DNA of 64,000 nucleotides from assembly GCA_963780045.1 (NCBI GenBank), contig CAVZZZ010000001.1, forward strand, positions 806,001 through 870,000, written 5' to 3'. Shown here piece after piece: positions 56,169-64,000 of this stretch. This DNA is from JANXQG01 sp963780045 (lineage in GTDB: Bacteria > Planctomycetota > Planctomycetia > Pirellulales > Thermoguttaceae). The position numbers and the translations under genes were made by a program. Each line of letters starts with the position of its first letter. Within the stretch, counting starts at the first letter, position 1. The notes under the pieces are model-generated. The model had not been told where the DNA came from, searched no databases, and saw only the letters and a list, made by a program, of their open reading frames with translations.

Positions 56169-59100
56169 ATGTCCATCCAGCGCCCTGCGTTGTGTGAAGC
56201 GCAATGCTTGAAGCTTGCCAGACGCCTCGCGCCGCGTTTTGGAGCGATCGTCTGCTGCTGCCTGCTTTTTCTGCCTGTCTCGGCGCGGGGAGCGATAGCG
56301 GCGGTGACCGAGACGAGCGACTCGATCATCGACGCTCGCGGCATGACGTTGAATCCCGCCGTCGCGGGTTTTGGCACGGCGATCAACGGAGAGTCGTTTG
56401 AAACCAGCACGATCACGGCCTACGACGGCTACCAGTACACCGCCTACTGGGTCGACGATACGTCCAGCGGCACGGCCTCCTATCACGTGGCCGTCGCCCG
56501 GCGGCAAGACTCCGGCGCGACGCCCGGCCCGTGGCAGGTTTGCGATCTGCCCGGCTCCCAGTTCACCAACGGAAAGGCAAGCCAGGACGCGCACAACGTC
56601 GTTTCGCTGGGCATCGATCCGGACGACGGCACGATCTTCCTGTCCTACGACATGCACGACAACGGGCTGAAGTTCATGCAGAGCGCCGTCGGCGCGGCCA
56701 ACAGCCTGACCTGGTCCGATTCATCGGCTTCGTTGTTCAACGCCCAGACTTCGTCCATCGGTTCGGTGAACCTCGCCAGCGCGAGCTTGACTTACCCCAC
56801 GTTCGTAGCGACGCCCTCGGGCAACATGCAGCTCTTCATCCGCGGCGGCGCCAGCGGCAACGGCTCCTGGTTCCTGTACAACTACAACAGCACGACCCAT
56901 TCCTGGGACAACGGCCACCAGATCGACAACGGCGACGCCGGCGTCTACGTCGATTCGTCGGGCACGTTTACTACCCGCAACGCCTATCCCAACGGCTTTA
57001 CCTACGACGTCAACGGGCAACTGAATGAAACGTTCGTCTGGCGCGAGGGAAACGGCAGCGGTTCCAACCACGACATCGGCTACGTCTACTCCGCCGACGG
57101 CGGCGCGACCTGGAAGAACAACGCCGGGCTGGTCGTTTCCAGCACCACCGGAAATCCCTCGCTCACCTTCAGCCTGACGTCCGCCGGGCTGACCGTGGTG
57201 CCGATGGGGCAGTACAGCTCGCTGATGAACGAGCAAGCCCAGACGAGCGACAACCTGGGCAACCTGCACATCATCAATTACTCGCTCGACCCCTCCAAGT
57301 CGCCGACGACCAACGGGGCCGCCTGGGATTTTCCCGACTGCACTTATTACACGTATTGGCGCGACGGCCTCGGCGACTGGCACCGCGACAAGATCCCCGG
57401 CACGGTCGGCGGCATCGACAGCACGCGGCCGAAGATGTTCTTCGACGCCAACGACAACGCCATCGCCATCTACTGCACCAACAACGGCCCCGGCGGCAGC
57501 CTCGTCATCGCCGAGGCCAGCGCGGCAAGCAACTGGACCGACTGGCAAATCGCCTACTCCACGTCGGGCACCGCGGGCGGCTATTTTTCCGAGGCCCAGG
57601 CCGATGCCTCGCAGTTGGTCGCCAAGGGCATTCTCACCGTGGAGATGCAGGACAATCCGGCCGTGGCCGCGGGACCCAGCGCGATCCACGCGCTGAACTT
57701 CAACATTGCGCTGACACCAGCCGCTACGACGGCGTTCGCGGCCGCCGCCGGAAGCAACTGGACAACGCCGGCCAACTGGAGCGGCGGAACCGTGCCCTCC
57801 GGCAACATGACGGCGTTGATCGGCAACGGCCAGACCGCCAACATCACCCAAGCGGCGGCGAGCATCGGCGGCGACGTGGCCATCGGGACGGGCGGCGGCA
57901 ACGGCACGTTGAACGTCAGCGGCGGCTCGCTGAACGTGGTCAACACGATTTCCGTCGGCCGCGACGGGGGCGCCGCGGCGCGTACAACCAGACCGGCGGC
58001 GCCGTCTCCGCGGCGCGCTTCGTCGTCGGCGATTTCTACAGCACCACCTCCGGCGGCGGCGCGAGCACCGCCACCATTTCCGGCGGCTCGCTCACCGTGG
58101 GAGAGCTGCAGGTCGCAGTCTCCGACGGTACGAGCAGCAGCGGCTCGTCGTTCGTCGTCGCCGGCTCGGCCAGCGTCGTCGACACGGGCGACGCCATCAT
58201 CGGCGATTGCGGCAACACGGCCTCGCTTCTCCTCAACGGCGGCACGCTCTCCATCGCCGGCAACCTCATGCAGGGGCTCAACGCCACGCCCACCACCATC
58301 GTGAAGTTCAACGGCGGCACGCTGGACATGACGGGCAACTCGATGTCGGTCACCCAGCTCGTGGCCAATTCCGGCCGCTTGCAGAACGTGCTGGGCATCA
58401 ATAACGGGGCGACGCTCAATTTCTCGCCCACCGGCATCTTCTTCTTGGCCGGGTCGAACACGTTCAACAATCCCCTGAATATCAACGGCGGCACGCTCTG
58501 CGCGCTGAGCAACAACGCCTTGGGCAGCGGCACGACGACGGTTTCCGGCGGATTCGCCGCCGCAGTGCTGGCGGTCTCCGGCGGGATCGCGCTTGGCGAG
58601 CCGATCGTCCTGAGCGGACGGGCGGTGAATACCGCGGCCGAAATTCTCAGTATCGGCGGCAGCAACATGATCGCCGCGCCGCTCATCGCGGCCGCCGGCG
58701 GCACGCAATACAACATCCAGTCCGCCGCCGGACTCCTGACTGTCAGCGGCAGTTTTCAGAACGTGCTCAGCGGCGCCTACGTCGCCGGCCTGAACCTGCT
58801 GGGCAGCGGCAACGGCCTGTTCAGCGGCGCGATCGCCGACAGCCCCGTAACGCCGAATCCTTCGCAGACCGCGCTCTTCAAGAGCGGCAGCGGCACATGG
58901 ACGTTGGCTGGCGTCAATACCTATTCGGGCACGACAACCATCGACCAGGGCACGCTCCAGCTTGGAACGTCCGCCGCGCTGCCCAGCGGCGCCGGCAAGG
59001 GGAACGTCGTTTTCGACAAAGCGGCCAACGTCGCCGTGCTGGACATCAACGGCAACAATGCGGTTGCCAACGGCCTCTCGCAGCCGGTGCTCTCCACTAC

Positions 59101-62100
59101 GAACCTGGTGGTCAACAATGGCGCCGGCACGCACGCGCTCTCCGTCGGCGGCGCGGGCGCCAGCAGCACATTCAATGGTATTCTGATGGACACGACGGGC
59201 GGGGCGCCCTCCGGGTCCGGCACGCTCGCGCTGACAAAACTCGGCAGCGGCACATTGAACATCGGCGGCGCCAACACCTATTCGGGCGCGACGACGATCG
59301 ACCAAGGCACCCTCCAAATCGGCTCGTCCAACGCCCTGCCTGCCGGGTCCGGCAAGGGGAACGTCGTTTTCGACAACGCGGCCAACGCGGCCGTGCTGGA
59401 TATCGACGGCAACAACATTGTCGTCAACGGCCTCTCCCAGCCGGCGCTCTCCGCCACGAACCTGGTCGTCAACAACGGTCCCGGCACGGCAACGCTCTTT
59501 GTCGGCGGCGCAGGCGCCAGCAGCACGTTCGACGGCGTCTTGGCGAACGCGACAAACGGGGCGCCCTCCGGGTCCGGCACGCTCGCATTGGCCAAAATCG
59601 GCGGCGGCGCGCTGACCTTGGGCAACAGCAACACTTTCAGCGGAGGGACTACCGTCAGCGGCGGCACGCTCTGCGTCAACGGCTCGCTGTCAAGCCCGAC
59701 GACCGTTTCACCGGGAGCCGTTTTAGCCGGCCGGGGCAACGTCGGCGCTGTGACGCTGAGTTCGGGCGCGGCGCTTGCGGGAGGGCAAAACAATGCCGGT
59801 TCGCTGACCGTCGCCAGCCTCTCCTTCGGCGGCAGCGCCAATCTGTACGCCACACTGGGCGGCTCGAACACTTCCGCCGCGCCGATCATTGTAAGCGGTC
59901 TGGTTACCACCGGCAGCCCGAGCACCGTCACGTTGAACGTGACGGGCCTTGCGCCGCCGCGCCCGGCGCCTACCACTATCTGCAATACGGCTCGCTCTCC
60001 GGCGGCGGATCCTCCGCATTCACCTTGCCCGCGATGCCCAACTACACGCTGGCCAACGACGCAGGCTACCTCGACGTCGTTTACAATCCCCTGATCTGGA
60101 CCGGCACGAACAGCGGCGCGTTTACGGGCGGCCTCAACTGGAAACTCGCCTCCGGCGGCGTCACCGACTTTGCCTCGCTGGACAACGTGATTTTCGACGA
60201 TACGGCCGCCGGAACGACGTCGGTCAACGTCAATGCAATCGTCAATCCGACGTCCGTGACGTTCAACAACTCGCTCCTGCACTACACGCTTTCCGGCAGC
60301 GGCGCGATCGCAAGCGGCGCGCTGGCGAAAAACGGCAGTGGACTGCTGACGATCGCCAACACCAACAGCTACGCGGGCGGCACGTACATCGACGGCGGCA
60401 CTGTCGCCTTGGGGACCAATAACGCGCTGCCCGTCGGCGGCGCGCTGAGCCTTGGCGGCAGCGGGTCCAGCGGCGCGTTCGACCTGGCCGGGTTCAGCCA
60501 GCAGATCGGCGCGCTTTCGGTTGGTGCGGGGGCCACGGCTGCCGGCCAGGTCGTCACCGCAAGCTCCGGCAGCGGCACGCTGTTGTTCAGCGGCGGCAGC
60601 GGGGCATCCGTATTCGCGGGCACGGTCCGCGATACAGCGCCCGTAGGGGGAACGCTGGGCCTCACGGTCGGCGGCGGCACGCTGGACCTCAGCGGCGGCT
60701 CGACAATCTACCACGGGGTGACGAGCGTGATGGGAGGAATGCTTATCGCCGGTTCGCTTGCCAATACGAGCGGCATATCGGTAGCCTCGGCAGGCACGCT
60801 CGCCTTTACCACTGCCGGTGCGAGCGTCAATTCGGCGATTCTCAGCAATTCCGGCGTCGTCGCCTTCACGGCCACCAGCGGCACGGTTTCGCTGTCTTCC
60901 ATTACGAGCGGACTGACGACATTCGCTGCCGCGGCGAACATTGCGAGCGCCACGGGCGGCAGCGCCAGCTTCGGCGGCGCTGCGGCTTCGATCGGCGCCG
61001 TGGGCAACGTCGTCGCTAACTTGAGCGCCAGCACGACCCTGAACATATCCGCCGGCGCAAATCAATGGTTCAATCAGCGGCGGAGGCTCAATAGTCAAGA
61101 CCGGCACGGCGGCGCTGGCGCTGGCCGGCAGCAATACCTATAGCGGCGGCACGACCCTCTCCGCCGGCACGCTGGACATCAACGGCAACAACGCTGTTGG
61201 CAGCGGCACTTTGATCATCAACGGCGGCACGCTGGGCAACACCAGCGGCCAAGGGGTCGCATTGGGGAACGTGCCACAGGTCTGGTCGAGCAATATCGCC
61301 TTCGGCGGCGGCAACTACCTGAACCTGGGGACCGGGGCAGTGACCAATACCTCCACCAGGACCGTTACGCTCAGCGCCGGCACCTTGGAAGTCGACGGCA
61401 ACATTACCAGCCCCTTCCCGATAACGACCAACGGCGCCGGAACGATGATTCTCGGCGGGGTCAACACGATCTCGACCACGGCGGTCAACGTCATGTCGTT
61501 GCAAAGCAACCTGACAAACACGGGCACGACCTCGATCTCCGGCGGCAACCTCGTGGTCTTTGCGAACACCACGTTCACCGTCGCTTCCGGCCAGTTTACT
61601 TCAAGCTCTTCCATCGCCGCCATCGGCAACAACACGTCCAGTTCGCCGGCCACGATGCTCGTTTCCGGCGGGACCTATTCCCAACCCGCCGGGAACCTGG
61701 CCATCGGGCAACACTCGCCCGGCATCCTTTCGATCAACGGCGGCCTCGTGACTTTGGCCAACAACATGGAATTCACCATTCCCGGCGGCAATTCTCCTGG
61801 GACCGTGAACCTCAACGGCGGGCAACTCGACCTTCCAGGATTCACGCTCGGCGCCCAGATTCCCACTGCCAACGAGCAAGTCAACTTCAACGGCGGGTTG
61901 CTGCAACTAAACGCCCTTAGCGCGAACTTGTTTGGCGCAAACTACGCGAAATTCAGCGTGAACGTCGGCAACGGCGGAGCAAACATCGACCTGAACGGCT
62001 ACAGCACCGCGATTGTAAACGGCCTGGCCAAAACCGGAAGCGGCGGCTTGGCCGTCTATTCTTCCGCGCCCGGCGGCACGTTGACTCTCACCGGCACGAA

Positions 62101-62521
62101 TACCTACACCGGAGGGACGTACGTTGAAGGCGGCACGTTGATTGCCGCCAACAACGAAGCGATCGAGGACCGCACCAACGTGTACGTCGTTGGCAGCGCG
62201 GCCGATCTATCGCTGTTCGGCGGCGTTGCTCCGGCGGCCAGATCGCCGGCCGGCGATGCAATTGCTGCGCCGGCAAATGCCGTCGCCGTACCCGAGCCGG
62301 GCACACTGGCCTTGCTGCTAACCGTCGCGGCAGCGGCTGGCGCGGCGGTCCGACGCAGCAGGCGGAGTCGCCAGCCTTGCGGGCGGGTAAATCAACCCGA
62401 TCTATTAACTATTAACGTCCGGATGACGAACGGGGCGTTTTTTCCTTGTGCCGCCGCAAGACGTGCCTTAAAATCCCATCAAGGGGTCCTTCTTGTAACG
62501 GACCGTTGTGTATCTGGGTAG
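56169..62521 (+). CDS. BNR-type domain fused to beta-strand repeats, PEP-CTERM protein (three or more frameshifts)
   Basis: ATG 56169 is followed by a signal peptide (AIVCCCLLFLPVSARGAIA). Residues about 45-510 resemble BNR_4-type beta-propeller proteins, a fold shared with some polysaccharide lyases: FETSTITAYDGYQYTAYWVD, HNVVSLGIDPDDGTIFLSYD, RNAYPNGFTYDVNGQLNET, ADGGATWKNNAGL and STRPKMFFDANDNAIAIYC. After this come Gly/Asn-rich strand repeats. Frames shift near 57975, 59965 and 61075, each resuming the repeat pattern. The C-terminus has VAVPEPGTLALLLTVAAAA and an Arg-rich tail (PEP-CTERM), after which the last 40 codons may be a further artefact. Corrected length is about 2100 aa. Enzymatic activity is not proven. 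Confidence 0.75.
58897..59640 (+). repeat. Two direct repeats of about 365 bp inside the second PEP-CTERM gene
   Basis: About 58910-59270 and 59271-59640 share NTYSG(T/A)TTIDQGTLQ(L/I)G, GKGNVVFD.AAN.AVLDI, NGLSQP.LS.TNLVVNNG and GGAGASSTF in the same order. The DNA identity is visibly high, suggesting recent duplication. Confidence 0.75.
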
Positions 62522-62539
62522 ATCGAGGGGAGCGCACGC

Positions 62540-63175
62540 TTGGGCACCACCGCGGACGCAGGCTTGTCCTCAAACCAAACTGATTCGGACCTGAAGCGCC
62601 TGCTTCGTGATGGCCATGAGGGGGCGCTGGCGACGATACTGCGCGACAACGGGCCGGCCGTGGCGGCCGCCTTGCGGCGCCGCTATTCGATCCTCAACGA
62701 GAACGATGTCGAAGACGTGCTTGCCACCGCCTTGTACAGGCTTTGGGCCTACCGCAAACGGCTCGATCTGGCCAAGGGCCCGTTGGCCGCGCTATTTTAT
62801 CGCATCGCGGACAACGCGGTCCGCAACTTGTTCAAGACGGGATGGCATCGACTCCGCTTGCAAGAAGTGAGGGTTGAGGATTGGACCGAGGTCATGCCAG
62901 CGCCCGTCCGGCCAGAGGAGGCCGGAGCAAGCGATGCGCGGGCGACTCGACAAGACGAGAAACTCCGGAGAGATTTGAAGATCGTAATCGACTCCTTGCC
63001 TGCCGCGTATCAATACATTGCTCTTGCCGACGCCACGGCCAAGGACCGCGTGGCTGCGGCGGATTTGATTGCCGAGGAATTGGAGATTCCGGCGGGGACA
63101 GTCCGCGTGTACCGCAATCGCGCCATGAATGCCATCCGCGGCAAACTGCGATCGCTGGGCCATGACGTGCCGTAG
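62540..63175 (+). CDS. ECF-type RNA polymerase sigma factor
   Basis: A 212-aa protein. The start is TTG 62540, preceded by GAGGGGAG. Region 2: DGHEGALATILRDNGPAVAA, DVEDVLATALYRLWAYRKRL, AALFYRIADNAVRNLFKT. Region 4: LPAAYQYIALADATAKDRVA followed by ADLIAEELEIPAGTVRVYRN and RAMNAIRGKL. It is followed after 8 bases by a FecR-domain membrane protein, the usual sigma/regulator pair, which may govern the exopolysaccharide or surface proteins next door; that last point is inference. Confidence 0.82.
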   Translation: MGTTADAGLSSNQTDSDLKRLLRDGHEGALATILRDNGPAVAAALRRRYSILNENDVEDVLATALYRLWAYRKRLDLAKGPLAALFYRIADNAVRNLFKTGWHRLRLQEVRVEDWTEVMPAPVRPEEAGASDARATRQDEKLRRDLKIVIDSLPAAYQYIALADATAKDRVAAADLIAEELEIPAGTVRVYRNRAMNAIRGKLRSLGHDVP

Positions 63176-63183
63176 GGCCAAGA

Positions 63184-64000
63184 ATGAACACATCTTCTTC
63201 CCAACCCGACAATCTTAGCGAAGCCGACGAAAGTCTGCGGCGGCTCATCGCGCAGTTGATCGCTCCTTGCGACGCCTCGCAGCTAAGCGACGAGCAGGTC
63301 GAGGCGCTGCTTCGCGAACCTTTTGATTCCAGCTTGTCCGACGATCAGAGGGAGTTGATCGTGCGGAAGGCCGGGTCTAAGATTCGCGCGGCCGACGAGA
63401 CGGCAGAGAAACGGAGAAGGGGAGAAAGGGAGAACGGGAGAACGGGAGAATTGTGGTGTCTCCCTTTCTCCCCCTCTCACCTTCCCTCCTTCTCCCGCCG
63501 CCGCGCCGCCTTCCCCGGTCCTCGGTTTCCTGGGCGCCGTCACGGACCTGAGCAACGGTTTTACGCCCACCTTCTGGACGCTGCTGGCCATGGTTTCGGG
63601 CATTGTGCTGACGCTGTCCCTGGTGATCGTCCTTGTGGTCCGCGGCGTCCACGTGCAAGTCGACGTCCCCGGCGGCGGTAAGCAGTTCGCCGGCGGCAAC
63701 CGCCCGGAGGCGGAAGGGCGAAGGGCGAAGGGGGAGGGAAAAACGGGGAATCGGGAACAGGGCGCCAACGGTTCGGTCGCGCGCGTTGCCCGTGTCGATG
63801 GGCGCTGGACCAGCGCGGAAACAACTATCCAGCGTGGAGACAGCCTCCGGAAAGGGCAGAAGCTTGATCTGGCCGCGGGAGAGGCCGAAATCGTGTTCAA
63901 CACGGGCGCCGTCGCGGTCCTCCGCGGACCCGCCAAGATGGAAATCGACTCGTCGAACAGCGTTCGCCTGCTGATCGGCTGCCTTAGCGTGCGGGCCGAC
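63184..64000 (+). CDS. FecR-domain membrane regulator (frameshifted, cut by window edge)
   Basis: The N-terminus NLSEADESLRRLIAQLIAP and SDEQVEALLREPF resembles planctomycete FecR-protein starts. Near 63400-63500 a repeat insertion or indel changes the frame; the frame from about 63521 carries LGFLGAVTDLSNGF, the membrane helix WTLLAMVSGIVLTLSLVIVL and then the FecR domain: VARVARVDGRWTSAETTIQR, GQKLDLAAGEAEIVFNTGAV, VLRGPAKMEIDSSNSVRLLI. A second low-complexity insert (RRAKGEGKTGNREQG) separates helix and FecR domain. It runs off the window. It probably passes a periplasmic signal to the adjacent sigma factor. Confidence 0.7.
63407..63498. repeat. GGAGAAGG/CCTTCTCC palindromic insert in the fecR gene
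   Basis: Purine-rich GGAGAAGGGGAGAAAGGGAG and AACGGGAGAACGGGAG are mirrored downstream by CTCCCTTTCTCCCCCTCTCA and CTTCCCTCCTTCTCC. The central part reads GAATTGTGGTGTC. The reading frame before and after the insert differs. Confidence 0.65.

Noticed and set aside
48846..62521. Long open frames of several hundred codons antisense to the two giant PEP-CTERM genes
   Set aside because: They mirror Gly/Asn/Thr codon repeats in GC-rich DNA and encode Pro/Ala/Val-rich or Arg/Ala-rich sequence without motifs, start sites or family resemblance.

Overview
The window (about 64 kb, GC-rich) looks like a chromosomal piece of a planctomycete, probably from the Pirellulales/Lacipirellulaceae side. The reasons are a PVC-type small basic protein (7.2 kb), a BBP7-type outer-membrane beta-barrel protein (16.7 kb), two giant autotransporter-strand/PEP-CTERM proteins, an ECF sigma plus FecR pair at the right edge, and many short palindromic and low-complexity intergenic repeats. 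Lineage is inferred from protein families only.

Layout. 0-6.9 kb: edge of an ECF sigma gene, a frameshifted STN-like secreted protein, ribD, hrpB helicase and a Wzz-like membrane protein. 7-12.6 kb: small basic protein, E2 and E3 of a 2-oxoacid dehydrogenase complex, a decayed ROK-kinase fragment, a two-gene module ending in an HNH nuclease, and an intact ROK kinase. 12.7-14.5 kb: DUF433/PIN-like toxin-antitoxin pair and an unknown protein. 14.5-17.9 kb: heme A synthase and heme O synthase (divergent) and a BBP7 porin-like protein. 18.2-19.6 kb: group II intron remnant whose reverse transcriptase lost its catalytic core. 20.2-31 kb: type I-G (formerly I-U) CRISPR-Cas locus: cas4-cas1 fusion, cas2, hicAB remnants, cas3, csb3, csb1 (cas7), csb2 (cas5-cas6) and a 7-repeat array. 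31.3-36 kb: AlgH-like protein, GT39-type glycosyltransferase, lipoate ligase, acid phosphatase and a TauE remnant. 36-39 kb: arsenic operon arsR-arsM-arsC-acr3 with a palindromic operator. 39.2-43.1 kb: restriction-modification island (truncated DPPY methyltransferase, Vsr, C5 methyltransferase, putative restriction enzyme, controller protein with operator). 43.1-62.5 kb: a probable polysaccharide block: arabinose-isomerase-like enzyme, GH106-like rhamnosidase, AraC regulator, and two giant PEP-CTERM proteins, the second with an N-terminal BNR-type domain. 62.5-64 kb: ECF sigma and FecR.

Functional links: lipoate ligase (33.9 kb) could load the E2 lipoyl domain (7.5 kb). The AraC gene is divergent from the GH106-like gene and is its likely regulator. 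The arsenic genes form a methylation/reduction/efflux operon. The cas genes from cas3 to csb2 are linked by start/stop overlaps and read toward the array.

Two cross-cutting observations matter to any user of this annotation. First, at least 15 conserved genes are broken by single-base shifts with intact conserved sequence on both sides, densest in cas3. This looks like residual indel errors of a long-read assembly, although real decay of the cas effector genes is not excluded. Second, near-perfect palindromic repeats lie inside reading frames of hrpB, E2 and cas4-cas1, and probably fecR, reminiscent of the protein-embedded palindromic elements of Rickettsia.
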